A stretch of 64,000 nt of DNA from an uncultured Bacillota bacterium. GTDB lineage: Bacteria > Bacillota > Clostridia > Christensenellales > Borkfalkiaceae. The stretch's first letter is position 1. Each line of letters starts with the position of its first letter. Shown here one piece after another: positions 50,205 through 59,545 of this stretch. Location of the stretch: assembly GCA_949283775.1 (NCBI GenBank), contig CASDTU010000079.1:1-64000 (forward strand), in the 5' to 3' direction. Position numbers and translations under genes: made by a program. Under the pieces are notes generated by a model. The model was not told the origin of the DNA. It was given only the letters and a program-made list of their open reading frames with translations, and did not search any database.

Positions 50205-52421
50205 ATGTCAAAGGAATTTAAATCAGGAACATATTTGGAGCAGATAGACGTAAGGAATTTTATTCAGACCAATTATACGCCGTACGAAGGCGACGCCTCT
50301 TTTTTGTCTGCGCCGACGAAGCGCACCAAAGCGCTTTTGAGCGAAGTGGAGAGATTACTGCAGGAAGAGACGGAAAAAGGGGGAGTTTTGGATATCGATA
50401 CGGAGCGCGTATCCTCGCTATTGACGTATCCGGCCGGTTATATCGATAAAGAAAAAGAGATCATTGTGGGATTGCAGACGGATGCTCCTTTAAAGCGAGG
50501 AGTTAATCCGTTCGGCGGGATCCGTATGGCGCGGCAGGCGTGCGAGGCATACGGATATAAATTGTCCGACATGGTGGAGACGGAATTCAGCTACAAGACG
50601 ACGCACAACGACGCCGTGTTCCATGTCTATACGGACGAAATGAAGGCAGTGCGGCACGCGGGACTTTTGACCGGTTTGCCGGACGCATACGGCCGAGGGA
50701 GGATTATCGGCGATTATCGCAGGGTCGCTCTGTACGGCGTAGATGCATTGATCGAAAGCAAAACGGCGGACAAAAAGAAATACAGCGACGGCGACATGGA
50801 TGAGAGCAGGATCCGCACGCTGGAAGAGCTCTATAAGCAGATCGATTTTTTGAAAAAATTAAAAGATATGGCGCTGCTGTACGGAATCGATATAGCAAAG
50901 CCCGCGCAAAACGCAAAAGAAGCCATTCAGTGGACATATTTTGCGTATCTTGCGGCGATCAAGGAACAAAACGGGGCTGCCATGAGTTTGGGCAGAGTCA
51001 GTACGTTTTTTGATATTTATATCGAACGGGACATAGAGCGCGGCGAATTGACGGAAGAAGCGGCGCAGGAGCTGATCGACGATTTTGTATTAAAACTTCG
51101 GATCACGCGCCAGCTGCGTACGCCGGAATATAACGATCTGTTCGGCGGCGATCCCACCTGGACGACGGAAAGCGTCGGGGGGATGGGGGAAGACGGCAGA
51201 ACGCTGGTCACGAAAACGTCCTATCGCATCCTCAATACTTTATATAATTTAGGAGCCGCGCCAGAGCCGAATCTGACGGTATTGTGGTCGGAAAACTTGC
51301 CGAAGGCGTTTAAAGATTTTTGTGCAAAAATTTCGATTGACACCGATTCCATACAATATGAAAACGATGATCTGATGCGTCCAATCTACGGGGACGATTA
51401 CGGCATAGCGTGCTGTGTGTCGGCCATGAAGATCGGCAAGCAGATGCAGTTTTTCGGAGCGCGGTGCAATTTGGCAAAGCTGCTGTTATTGGCTTTAAAC
51501 GGCGGCAAAGATGAAAAGAGCGGGGTGCAGCTGGCGCCGAAGGGGGAGAGTTTTCGCGGTCCGCTCCAATATGTAGCGGTGAGGAAAGCGTATCATACCT
51601 ATATGGCATGGCTCTGCAAGCTGTATGTGAATACGCTGAACGTGATTCATTATATGCACGACAAATATGCCTATGAAAAAATCCAAATGGCACTGCACGA
51701 TACGGAAGTCGAGCGTTTTTTAGCTTGCGGCGTGGCGGGATTTTCCGTGGCAGTGGACTCGCTGTCTGCGATAAAATATGCGAAAGTTACGCCCGTGTAC
51801 GGCGAATCCGGACTGATTTGCGATTTTAAAATCGATGGGGATTATCCGAAATACGGAAACGACGATGACAGGGTCGACCAGATCGGCGTCGAATTGCTCA
51901 AAGAGTTTTCCGATGAGCTGAAAAAGACGCCCGCTTATCGCGATGCAAAGCATACGTTGTCCGTTTTGACGATAACGTCGAACGTCGTATACGGCAAAAA
52001 GACGGGGGCGACGCCGGACGGGCGTGCTGCCGGGGAACCTTTTGCTCCGGGTGCCAATCCCATGCACAATCGGGACAGCAGCGGTGCGCTCGCGTCTTTG
52101 AATTCGGTCGCAAAATTGCCGTATGAATATTGTAGGGACGGAATCTCGAATACTTTTTCGATCGTACCGTCCGCACTGGGAGAAAACCGCGAAGAACAGG
52201 CCGAAAATCTGTGCGATCTGTTGGACGGATATTTCGGGCAGGGCGCGCATCATCTGAATGTAAATGTTTTTGACAGGGATAAACTGATAGCTGCGATGGA
52301 GCATCCGGAACTCTATCCGAACATTACCATTCGGGTTTCCGGATATGCGGTTAATTTTCATAAACTGTCCAAGGCGCACCAGTTGGAAGTTTTAAAGCGG
52401 ACGTACCATGCAAGAGTATAA
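50205..52421 (+). CDS. pflB: Formate C-acetyltransferase (pyruvate formate-lyase)
   Basis: A 738-residue glycyl-radical enzyme that splits pyruvate plus CoA into acetyl-CoA and formate. The catalytic pair Cys403-Cys404 is in [10 protein letters not shown], and the radical glycine Gly713 is in [36 protein letters not shown] and PHxD-like segments fit true PFL rather than other glycyl-radical enzymes. It needs the activase encoded next. A ZTP riboswitch controls it, which couples formate supply to purine one-carbon demand. RBS GGGAGG before the ATG. Confidence 0.97.
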   Translation: MSKEFKSGTYLEQIDVRNFIQTNYTPYEGDASFLSAPTKRTKALLSEVERLLQEETEKGGVLDIDTERVSSLLTYPAGYIDKEKEIIVGLQTDAPLKRGVNPFGGIRMARQACEAYGYKLSDMVETEFSYKTTHNDAVFHVYTDEMKAVRHAGLLTGLPDAYGRGRIIGDYRRVALYGVDALIESKTADKKKYSDGDMDESRIRTLEELYKQIDFLKKLKDMALLYGIDIAKPAQNAKEAIQWTYFAYLAAIKEQNGAAMSLGRVSTFFDIYIERDIERGELTEEAAQELIDDFVLKLRITRQLRTPEYNDLFGGDPTWTTESVGGMGEDGRTLVTKTSYRILNTLYNLGAAPEPNLTVLWSENLPKAFKDFCAKISIDTDSIQYENDDLMRPIYGDDYGIACCVSAMKIGKQMQFFGARCNLAKLLLLALNGGKDEKSGVQLAPKGESFRGPLQYVAVRKAYHTYMAWLCKLYVNTLNVIHYMHDKYAYEKIQMALHDTEVERFLACGVAGFSVAVDSLSAIKYAKVTPVYGESGLICDFKIDGDYPKYGNDDDRVDQIGVELLKEFSDELKKTPAYRDAKHTLSVLTITSNVVYGKKTGATPDGRAAGEPFAPGANPMHNRDSSGALASLNSVAKLPYEYCRDGISNTFSIVPSALGENREEQAENLCDLLDGYFGQGAHHLNVNVFDRDKLIAAMEHPELYPNITIRVSGYAVNFHKLSKAHQLEVLKRTYHARV

Positions 52422-52537
52422 AAATATTTTTCGTAAATTTGAAAATTGATCGAAGCGGCATTTCGGAGAAATACGTTCGGACACGGAGAGCGATTCAATT
52501 CGTAAAAAAAGAATTTGATGCGCAAAGGAGCAGTGAT

Positions 52538-53281
52538 ATGCCTGAGTCCTGTTTTGAAGTTGGTAAACAATGCAATGCGGATCCGAGCGGCGAATACGGT
52601 TACATCGATTCCGTGTATTGCGGTTCCGGGGTGGACGGCGCGGGGCTTCGGTGCGTGGTGTTCTTTTCCGGCTGTAATTTGCGGTGTCCGTTTTGCCACA
52701 ATCCGGAAACGCTTTTTAAAGCGGGAGAAAAAACTACGGCGGAAGAGTTGGTCCACAAATTGAAGAGGTATAAGGGATATTTCAAAAGGGGCGGCGTAAC
52801 GCTTTCGGGCGGCGAGCCGTTCTTGCAAAAGGCATTTGCTCTGCGGCTGATACGTGGATTGCATTCGGAGTCGATTCATGTGTGCATAGAAACGAACGGG
52901 CATATTGCCGATGCGGAACTTTTAAAAGAGGCGGACAGTATTCTCTGCGATATCAAAAATCAGGAAACGGACGATTTGTCTGTTTATGATTCTTTTTTGA
53001 ATGTTTGCGAAAAAATCGGGGTAGAGTATTCATTGACAAACGTTTTGGTGCCCGGGAAAAATGATGGCGCCGAAAAGCTGACGGCGCTCGCTTTGTTTTT
53101 AAAGGGGCATTCGGCATTGAATGCGATAAAATTTCTGCCTTTTCGCAAGCTTTGCATGGAAAAATATGAAGCGATGCATCTGCCTTTTTTATATGAAGTA
53201 TTTCGCGAAGCGAACGAAGAAGATATTGTTTTTGTAAATGATTTTTTAAAAAAGCAAAGTACTATGCGTGACATAAAATAA
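52538..53281 (+). CDS. pflA: Pyruvate formate-lyase activating enzyme
   Basis: A 247-residue radical-SAM activase that installs the glycyl radical on PflB. The [4Fe-4S] motif C-x3-C-x2-C is in FSGCNLRCPFCHNPET, followed by TLSGGEPFLQ and CIETNGH (SAM-binding region). DSVYCGSGVDGAGLRCVVFF is the typical PflA front. The start is ATG 52538 with AAAGGAG; an in-frame start at 52439 lacks a site. Its last codons coincide with copy 5 of the dispersed motif. Confidence 0.96.
   Translation: MPESCFEVGKQCNADPSGEYGYIDSVYCGSGVDGAGLRCVVFFSGCNLRCPFCHNPETLFKAGEKTTAEELVHKLKRYKGYFKRGGVTLSGGEPFLQKAFALRLIRGLHSESIHVCIETNGHIADAELLKEADSILCDIKNQETDDLSVYDSFLNVCEKIGVEYSLTNVLVPGKNDGAEKLTALALFLKGHSALNAIKFLPFRKLCMEKYEAMHLPFLYEVFREANEEDIVFVNDFLKKQSTMRDIK
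53258..53275 (+). repeat. Dispersed 18-bp palindromic motif, copy 5 (diverged)
   Basis: AGTACTATGCGTGACATA overlaps the end of pflA and encodes part of QSTMRDIK. Two positions in the palindrome centre are changed. It continues with AAAATAAT. Confidence 0.6.
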
Positions 53282-53484
53282 TATTATCGGTATAAATATG
53301 GGAGTGAGAAACAACAACGAGAGCGTCCGGCGAAGATTGGCCGGCGCTTTCGTCGCCTTTACAGGAAAGATCGCAATTCGGAAAGCAAATGGCAGAGGCA
53401 ATTTGTTCGGTTTAATTGACAAAACGGTTGCGGCGTTATATAATAAAATACAAATTCGGAATAAAATCAGGAGAGAAAATTTCA

Positions 53485-55710
53485 ATGATACGATTGATAA
53501 AGAACGGTTGTTATTATATGGGCGGTGCGCTGGTCAAAGAAAACCAGGCCTTTATGACGGGGGAACAAAAAGCGAAAGCGCAGCGCGGCACAATGGCATA
53601 CCGTATATTGAAAGAACATAATATCGGAAACGAGCAGAATCTTCAATTAAAATTTGATGCGATTGCGTCGCATGATATTACTTATGTGGGAATTATCCAG
53701 ACGGCGAAAGCGAGCGGATTAAAGGAATTTCCTCTCTCCTATACTTTGACGAACTGCCACAATTCGCTCTGTGCGGTCGGCGGCACGATCAATGAAGACG
53801 ATCACGTATTCGGCCTTTCGGCCGCCAAAAAATACGGCGCGAATTTTGTGCCTCCGCATTTGGCCGTCATTCATCAATATATGCGCGAAGTCGAGGCGAA
53901 GGTCGGGCGGATGATTTTGGGCAGCGACTCGCATACGCGTTACGGCGCTTTGGGTACGCTTGCCGTCGGCGAGGGCGGACCGGAACTTGTGAAGCAGATT
54001 TTAAATAAGACGTACGATATCCGCCGTCCGGAAACGGTGGCCGTCTACTTGCGCGGAAATTTGAGAAAGGGCGTCGGGCCGCAGGACGTGGCGATCGCGC
54101 TTTGCGGCGCTGTCTTTAAAAACGGATTTGTAAAGAATAAAATTCTTGAATTTATCGGGCCCGGAATCAAGAATCTTTCGATGGATTATCGGAACGGCAT
54201 CGATGTAATGACTACGGAGACCGCATGTCTGTCTTCGATCTGGGAAACGGACGAGAAGACGCGCGAATATTATAAAATACACGGGCGCGAAGAAGATTTT
54301 AAGGAATTAAAGCCCTCGGATCCTGCCTATTACGACAGCGGGATCGTGATCAATCTGAGCACGATCGAGCCGATGATCGCGCTGCCGTTCCATCCGAGCA
54401 ACGCGTTTACGATCCGCGAGCTTTTGGCGCATCCGAAAGAAATTTTGGAAGAGGTGGAAGCCGCGGGCAGAAAATTGCGCGGGGACGACGCATTTTCATT
54501 GACGGATAAGATCCGCGATGACGGTTTGTATGTCAACCAGGGGATTATAGCCGGCTGTGCCGGAGGTATGTACGAGAATATCGCGGAAGCATATGAAATT
54601 CTCAAAGGCAAATCGACGGGCAGCGATGAGTTTTCTTTAAGCATTTATCCTTCCAGCCAGCCCGTATTCAAATCGTTGGTGGAAAACGGATATATAGCGG
54701 GGTTGATGGAAGCGGGCGCAATCGTAAAAACGGCATTTTGCGGTCCTTGTTTCGGTGCGGGCGACGTACCTGCGAACAACGGGCTTTCGATCCGCCATAC
54801 GACCAGAAACTTTGAGAGCCGCGAAGGCAGCAAACCGGCTGCGGGACAGCTTGCGGCGGTTGCTCTGATGGATGCCCGTTCGATCGCTGCAACTGCGGCA
54901 AACGGCGGACGTTTGACGCCGGCTACGGAGGTTTCGTATGTCAAGAAAGTTAAAAAGTATTATTTTGACGGCGAAATTTATAAAAACAGAGTATATCACG
55001 GCGCAGGAAAGGCGCACAAAGAAGAAGAACTGAAATACGGGCCGAATATTGCGGATTGGCCGAAGATGATACCGCTCGGCAAGAACGTTTTGATCAAAGC
55101 GGTGAGCGTTTTGACGGATCCCGTAACGACCACTGATGAATTGATCCCTTCCGGAGAGACGTCGTCCTATCGTTCCAATCCCTTGAAGCTCGCGGAGTTT
55201 GCATTGTCGAGAAAGGATCCCGGCTATGTTTCGCGCGCCAAAGAGGTCAAGGCGGAGGAAGAGCTCCGCAGAGAGACGGGTACGCTTTCCGAAAAGGTGT
55301 TAAAGGAGCTGAAAGGATTTGTGCCTGCGGACGGAACGATTTACGGAAGCTGCGTCGTTGCCGTCAAGCCCGGAGACGGATCCGCAAGGGAGCAGGCAGC
55401 GTCCTGTCAGAGGGTGCTGGGCGGCATTGCGAACATTGCAAAGGAATACGCCACGAAGCGGTATCGCAGCAATCTCATCAACTGGGGAATGCTTCCGTTT
55501 ACAGCAGAAAAGTTGAATTTTAAAGTCGGAGATTTTATTTATATTGAAAATATTGACCGCCTGATATCGGACGGAGCGGAAAAGATTCCTGCAAAGCACA
55601 TCAGCGGGCACACGGTCAAGGATATTGAATTGAGTGTAGGCGCTCTGACGTACGATGAAAAGCGAATTATTTTAAAGGGTTGTCTTATCAATTTCAACGC
55701 TGCAAAATAA
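53485..55710 (+). CDS. Aconitase-superfamily hydratase (YbhJ-like)
   Basis: A 741-residue protein of the aconitase superfamily in the YbhJ-like branch. The substrate motif [12 protein letters not shown] and three probable [4Fe-4S] ligands are retained: one in [13 protein letters not shown] and two in [13 protein letters not shown]. The swivel domain with its Arg region ([15 protein letters not shown]) is at the C-terminus. The usual aconitase GSCTNS is replaced by AGCAGG, so the substrate probably differs from citrate. RBS AGGAGAG precedes ATG 53485; a longer frame from 53416 has none. It follows pflA but has a 200-base gap. Confidence 0.88.
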   Translation: MIRLIKNGCYYMGGALVKENQAFMTGEQKAKAQRGTMAYRILKEHNIGNEQNLQLKFDAIASHDITYVGIIQTAKASGLKEFPLSYTLTNCHNSLCAVGGTINEDDHVFGLSAAKKYGANFVPPHLAVIHQYMREVEAKVGRMILGSDSHTRYGALGTLAVGEGGPELVKQILNKTYDIRRPETVAVYLRGNLRKGVGPQDVAIALCGAVFKNGFVKNKILEFIGPGIKNLSMDYRNGIDVMTTETACLSSIWETDEKTREYYKIHGREEDFKELKPSDPAYYDSGIVINLSTIEPMIALPFHPSNAFTIRELLAHPKEILEEVEAAGRKLRGDDAFSLTDKIRDDGLYVNQGIIAGCAGGMYENIAEAYEILKGKSTGSDEFSLSIYPSSQPVFKSLVENGYIAGLMEAGAIVKTAFCGPCFGAGDVPANNGLSIRHTTRNFESREGSKPAAGQLAAVALMDARSIAATAANGGRLTPATEVSYVKKVKKYYFDGEIYKNRVYHGAGKAHKEEELKYGPNIADWPKMIPLGKNVLIKAVSVLTDPVTTTDELIPSGETSSYRSNPLKLAEFALSRKDPGYVSRAKEVKAEEELRRETGTLSEKVLKELKGFVPADGTIYGSCVVAVKPGDGSAREQAASCQRVLGGIANIAKEYATKRYRSNLINWGMLPFTAEKLNFKVGDFIYIENIDRLISDGAEKIPAKHISGHTVKDIELSVGALTYDEKRIILKGCLINFNAAK

Positions 55711-55745
55711 TTGTGATCCGAAAAACAAGTTGGAATGAAACACGA

Positions 55746-55784
55746 AAGATCCGCGCGGAAATGCGCCGCGCGGATCTTATTTTC
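55746..55784 (+). terminator. Intrinsic terminator after the hydratase gene
   Basis: AAGATCCGCGCGG and CCGCGCGGATCTT form a perfect 13-bp stem, followed by ATTTTC. Confidence 0.88.
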
Positions 55785-55809
55785 AAATTGAGCGGAGGAT
55801 GAGCGGACA

Positions 55810-56658
55810 GTGTTGACGTTAGACGATTATAAAAACAGTATCGATTTGCAATATAAAGAGAAAGAATGGAAGATCCTCTCCGAATCGGAGAAAAGCGATC
55901 TTTGTGATTCGCTGCTCAGCGTACTACTGGAAGAACGCAACGAGATAGCGGCTTTTTGTTATCCGTATTCCGTCAAGCGCGAGCTGATTTGGGGATATTT
56001 AAATCAGCGCCAGCCGAATCCTGTGAGCAAGGAATTTTTACAATGGCAGGATGAGTTGTTTACGTCGGAAACGGCGGAACGGGGGATCGTCGATACGGAA
56101 AAATTTACTTACGAAAGCGGCATAGCATTGTGGAGAGGCGACATAACGCGCCTGCAAGTCGATGCGATCGTAAATGCGGCGAACAATTCGTTGCTGGGCT
56201 GTTTTATTCCGCATCATAAATGTATCGATAACGTGATCCATTCAAGGGCGGGCGTACAAGTGCGTCTGGACTGTTCGAAGATCATGGGTGCGCAGGGAGA
56301 GGCGGAACCGTCCGGATGCGCTAAAATCACGCTCGCATACAATTTGCCGTCCAAATATATTATTCATACAGTTGGGCCTATGGTCGCCTTGCGGGTGAAT
56401 GACAACGACAGGCGTATCTTGCGGAACTGTTATATTTCTTCTTTAAATTTGGCGCGCGCGATGTTTTTGAAAAGCATTGCTTTTTGCTGTATTTCAACGG
56501 GTATTTTTGGCTTTCCGAACGACGAAGCGGCCGCAATAGCCGTCGGTGCCGTTAAGAATTGGCTGTTGGAAACAAAGTATCCGATCAAAGTTGTTTTCAA
56601 TACATATTTGCAAAAAGATCAGGAAATTTACGAAGATGTTTTAAAAAATACAAAATAA
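55810..56658 (+). CDS. Zinc-containing macrodomain protein-ADP-ribose hydrolase
   Basis: A 282-residue protein. Residues about 105-275 are a macrodomain: RLQVDAIVNAANNSLLGC, then FIPHHKCIDNVIHSRAG with Cys/His ligands of the zinc-macro subfamily, KYIIHTVGP and CCISTGIFGFPNDEAA. The helical front domain of about 100 residues is also typical of the Gram-positive enzymes that work with SirTM-type sirtuins and lipoyl-carrier proteins. No sirtuin or GcvH-like gene is adjacent here. The start is GTG 55810, eleven bases after GGAGG. Confidence 0.9.
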   Translation: MLTLDDYKNSIDLQYKEKEWKILSESEKSDLCDSLLSVLLEERNEIAAFCYPYSVKRELIWGYLNQRQPNPVSKEFLQWQDELFTSETAERGIVDTEKFTYESGIALWRGDITRLQVDAIVNAANNSLLGCFIPHHKCIDNVIHSRAGVQVRLDCSKIMGAQGEAEPSGCAKITLAYNLPSKYIIHTVGPMVALRVNDNDRRILRNCYISSLNLARAMFLKSIAFCCISTGIFGFPNDEAAAIAVGAVKNWLLETKYPIKVVFNTYLQKDQEIYEDVLKNTK

Positions 56659-56665
56659 AAGATGC

Positions 56666-56703
56666 GGCGCCTTTTCTATAAAGAGGAAAGGCGCCTTATT
56701 TTT
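56666..56703 (+). terminator. Terminator 1 of 3 after the macrodomain gene
   Basis: GGCGCCTTTTC pairs with GGAAAGGCGCC, followed by TTATTTTT. Confidence 0.85.
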
Positions 56704-56730
56704 CGGCACGGATCGATCCGTGCCGTTTTT
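56704..56730 (+). terminator. Terminator 2 of 3
   Basis: The perfect palindrome CGGCACGGATC/GATCCGTGCCG is followed by TTTTT. It begins right after terminator 1. Confidence 0.8.
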
Positions 56731-56736
56731 CAGCGA

Positions 56737-56777
56737 AAAAAGCCGTGCGACAATCACTGTATCGTACGGCTTTTTAA
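56737..56777. terminator. Terminator 3 of 3, bidirectional
   Basis: AAAAGCCGTGCGA and TCGTACGGCTTTT (one G-T pair) with T-runs on both strands. Confidence 0.82.
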
Positions 56778-56861
56778 CAAAAAATTTGCAGTAAATATAT
56801 AAGCCTATAAACATTTTGCTGTAAGTATAAAAGCAAATTGCTGTTTATCGGTAAAGACGTC

Positions 56862-57134
56862 TTAAATTTTATGAATCTTCGATCCTTTTAAATTTGCAGA
56901 CGAGTTTATCGGCAAAGAATAAAAAATCACATACTTTTGCAATATTTTTTTTCGGGGTTTGCGCGGATAATAGGGCGGTTTTAGGGCAAAATGTTTGCAG
57001 GGCGCAGCCGTCGTTTGAAAAAAGCGGTCGTTTAACCTCGAAGCGGACTGGATTTTGTCAAAACTGTAAAAGAGATAGAGGGCGGCGGCTATACAGAGCA
57101 CGGCAGCCGTCAATAGAAAAGTTTTCTTGATCAT
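56862..57134 (-). CDS. Possible small membrane-anchored protein
   Basis: A 90-residue frame with one N-terminal hydrophobic segment (IKKTFLLTAAVLCIAAALYL) and a basic, low-complexity remainder (PPYYPRKPRKKILQKY). A TTGCCC-17-CATAAT promoter-like pair lies upstream on the reverse strand, but there is no Shine-Dalgarno before the ATG. I do not recognise it. It is the only candidate gene in this 700-bp gap. Confidence 0.35.
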   Translation of the reverse strand: MIKKTFLLTAAVLCIAAALYLFYSFDKIQSASRLNDRFFQTTAAPCKHFALKPPYYPRKPRKKILQKYVIFYSLPINSSANLKGSKIHKI

Positions 57135-57208
57135 ACCATCAGTTTGCGCGTTCGATGGAAAATTATGCAAATATCCTGTAAGCAGGGCAAATCATGCGCT
57201 CCGAATGC

Positions 57209-57237
57209 TTGCTTTTTTAGAAAAAATAGGATATACT
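57209..57237 (+). promoter_or_regulatory. Promoter of the attenuated leader
   Basis: TTGCTT (57209-57214), 17 bases, TATACT (57232-57237). Transcription would start about 57244. Confidence 0.7.
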
Positions 57238-57243
57238 ATGACC

Positions 57244-57360
57244 GATAAAATTTAAACCTGAATCGAAGGGGATATCCCAACGGTAAAGGGGCGAACTATA
57301 AAAAATCTTTGCAGGGATTTTACAGTCCTCCTTTTTGCCGCGTCGAAAAGGAGTTTTTTT
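57244..57360 (+). ncRNA. Structured attenuator leader of unrecognised class
   Basis: About 117 bases lie between the predicted transcription start and the ATG at 57361. A terminator (57328-57360) is at the end. GGTAAAGGGG (57282-57291) can pair with CTCCTTTTTGCC (57328-57339), which would open the terminator. A small GGGATATCCC hairpin (57269-57278) and CCTG (57257-57260) pairing with CAGG (57312-57315) suggest an aptamer-like fold. I do not match it to a riboswitch class I know. Confidence 0.55.
57328..57360 (+). terminator. Terminator/RBS hairpin before the TM1266-like gene
   Basis: CTCCTTTT (57328-57335) pairs with AAAAGGAG (57346-57353), followed by seven T and then at once the ATG. The 3' arm contains the AAGGAG ribosome binding site. 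Confidence 0.82.
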
Positions 57361-57609
57361 ATGTCGGAAAACAGGGTCGCGATCGTCAGCATTATCGTGG
57401 AAGATACGGATTGTTCAGAAAAACTCAATGCGATATTACATTCTTTCGGTGAATATATCATCGGCCGAATGGGTATACCGTATAGAGTAAAGAAGATATC
57501 CGTCGTATCGGTCGTGATGGACGCTCCGTCGGAAGTGATCAATTCGCTGACGGGCAAGCTGGGTATGCTGGAGAGCGTAACGGCCAAGACGCTGTTTTCC
57601 AAATATTAA
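57361..57609 (+). CDS. TM1266-like (iron-only hydrogenase system regulator family) protein
   Basis: An 82-residue ferredoxin/ACT-like protein. RVAIVSIIVEDTDCSEKLNA, the central ILHSFGEYIIGRMGIPYRVK and ISVVSVVMDAPSEVINSLTG match the small TM1266 family often annotated as iron-only hydrogenase system regulator. It resembles the NikR C-terminal domain, so a small-ligand sensor is plausible. No hydrogenase genes are near; the partner here is the ABC transporter downstream (47-base gap). The leader controls both transcription and the ribosome binding site. Confidence 0.82.
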   Translation: MSENRVAIVSIIVEDTDCSEKLNAILHSFGEYIIGRMGIPYRVKKISVVSVVMDAPSEVINSLTGKLGMLESVTAKTLFSKY

Positions 57610-57655
57610 ACTCGGTTTCGCCGACGCAAGTTTAAATCAAGAGAAAGGAGTCATT

Positions 57656-58684
57656 ATGAAAAAGAGTATTGCAATTGTGTTGGCCGCTCTTCTGTTGGCG
57701 GTCGGTATTGTGACGTTTTCAGCCTGCCAAAAAGACGGCGGCAGTGAAACGGGCGACGGAGTGCAGGCGGACGTCTATATGCCGGACGGTGCTCCGGCGC
57801 TCGCTTTGGCGCAGCTGATGGCAGATGAAATGCAGTTCGGGGCGAAGGTAACGTACAATATCGTCGATTCAACGGCGATAACGACCTATGTTACGGGGAA
57901 TGAGACGAAGGCAGAGCTGTGTATCCTGCCGGTGAATCTGGCGGCAAAGACGTTGGGCAGCGGAGAGGTGTACCGGATGCTTGGTACGGTCACGCACGGA
58001 AACATTTATTTCCTTTCCGCCAAATATGAAGAAACGCTGACCGTGGAAACGTTAAACACGTTGATCGGAAAAACGGTAGGCTGTATCCAACTGAACAACG
58101 TAGTCGGCTTGACTTTGCAGCTTGTGTTGAAGCAGAACGATATCGCGTATACGGTCGTGGAAGACGTCAGCCAAAAAGTTGCGGACAAAGTGAACCTGAT
58201 CGGGATCAACAATCCCGCATCGGAAATACTTCCGACGGCGGAATTTGACTACATGGTTGCGGCGGAGCCTGTCGTGACGGCAAAGACGAGCGCAACGCCC
58301 TTGAAGCTGGTCGGGGATTTGCAGGCGCTGTATGGGGAAGGCGGATATCCGCAAGCGGTTTTGGTAGCGAAAGCGGCGTTTATTGAAGAAAATGCGGAAT
58401 TTATTGAAGATTTCACGGCGGCGGTTTCGGAGAATGCCGCATGGATCTTGAAGGAAGATACGAGCGCGAATACAATTTATACGACTTTGGCAGCGCATTT
58501 GCCTGACGGGAAAACGCCCACGTTTAAGGAAGCAAATCTGACGAAAACAGTTCTTGCAAACTGTGCGATCCGTTTTGAATCCGCAAAAAACTGCAAAGAG
58601 GAAGTGAATACGTTTTTGCAAAAACTCGGCGAAGTGGCCGGGCAAAGTTTTGCGGTATCCGACAGTTTTTATTATGTCGGGTAA
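57656..58684 (+). CDS. ABC transporter substrate-binding lipoprotein (NMT1/TauA-like)
   Basis: A 342-residue lipoprotein. The signal ends at FSACQK (lipid-modified Cys, about residue 23). The mature part has YMPDGAPALALAQLMADEMQ, KAELCILPVNLAAKTLGSG and VGCIQLNNVVGLTLQLVLKQ, typical of binding proteins related to nitrate/sulfonate/thiamine-precursor systems. Permease and ATPase genes follow. The ligand is unknown; the TM1266-like gene and regulated leader suggest a cofactor or metal-related compound, but this is inference. RBS AAAGGAG. Confidence 0.9.
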   Translation: MKKSIAIVLAALLLAVGIVTFSACQKDGGSETGDGVQADVYMPDGAPALALAQLMADEMQFGAKVTYNIVDSTAITTYVTGNETKAELCILPVNLAAKTLGSGEVYRMLGTVTHGNIYFLSAKYEETLTVETLNTLIGKTVGCIQLNNVVGLTLQLVLKQNDIAYTVVEDVSQKVADKVNLIGINNPASEILPTAEFDYMVAAEPVVTAKTSATPLKLVGDLQALYGEGGYPQAVLVAKAAFIEENAEFIEDFTAAVSENAAWILKEDTSANTIYTTLAAHLPDGKTPTFKEANLTKTVLANCAIRFESAKNCKEEVNTFLQKLGEVAGQSFAVSDSFYYVG

Positions 58685-58741
58685 CGGTGGGACAAAAAAC
58701 CGTTGCGTTTAAGCTGAAAAAAATTGATCACAGGATAGAAG

Positions 58742-59545
58742 ATGAAAAAGTTGGCGGACAATAAAAAATTAAATTATCTGTTTTCCGTGCTGACGGTTGC
58801 CTTATTGTGTGCGGGATGGATCATTGCCGCGGCGAAGATCGGCAATGAATATATTCTTCCGACTTTTTCGGACACGGTCAAAAGCATAGGGCAGCAGCTG
58901 GCGTCTTCCTCGTTTTGGGTCGCTTTTGCGCGCACGGTGGGAAGATCCGTTCTTGCATGGCTGATTGCTTTTTTTGCCGCGGTTGCGCTGGTATCGATCA
59001 CTATGCTGAGCGATAAATTTTCAAAATTTATCGCTCCGGTAGTCAGCCTGCTGCGTACGCTGCCTACCATGGCGATCACTTTGATGCTTTTGATCTGGAC
59101 GACGCCGCGCGTTGCGCCGATCATTGTCGCGCTTTTAATGCTGTTTCCCTTAAATTTTGCGCAGCTAAGGACATCCTGCGCGGGGATCGATCCGAAATTG
59201 ACGGAACTTGCCGTCGTTTACAGATTTACCTTTAAAACAAAACTTTTTAAAATCTATATACCGATGCTTCTTCCGGATATTTTTTCGCAAGCGGGGCCGA
59301 ATCTGTCCCTCTCGCTGAAAGTGATGCTGTCGGCGGAAGTGCTGGCGGGGACGTTTCGCTCCGTCGGCGGATTGATGTATGATGCGTCCGTCTGGTCGCA
59401 GATGGCGACGCTCTTCGCTTTGACCATTTTAATGCTGATAACGGGCGGCGTATTGGAATTCGCTTTGGGGAAACTGACGCTGCTGACCGATCGCTGGACG
59501 AAGGGAAGGGGGAACACGCTGCCGCAAAAGGTGTCTTATGATTGA
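58742..59545 (+). CDS. ABC transporter permease (SsuC/TauC-like)
   Basis: A 267-residue permease with about six membrane segments. The ATPase-contact loop is visible around TELAVVYRFTFKTKLFKIYI, where the family EAA motif lies, followed by PMLLPDIFSQAGPNLSLSLK. It is in the same operon as the binding protein (57-base gap) and overlaps the ATPase gene by eight bases. Confidence 0.92.
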   Translation: MKKLADNKKLNYLFSVLTVALLCAGWIIAAAKIGNEYILPTFSDTVKSIGQQLASSSFWVAFARTVGRSVLAWLIAFFAAVALVSITMLSDKFSKFIAPVVSLLRTLPTMAITLMLLIWTTPRVAPIIVALLMLFPLNFAQLRTSCAGIDPKLTELAVVYRFTFKTKLFKIYIPMLLPDIFSQAGPNLSLSLKVMLSAEVLAGTFRSVGGLMYDASVWSQMATLFALTILMLITGGVLEFALGKLTLLTDRWTKGRGNTLPQKVSYD

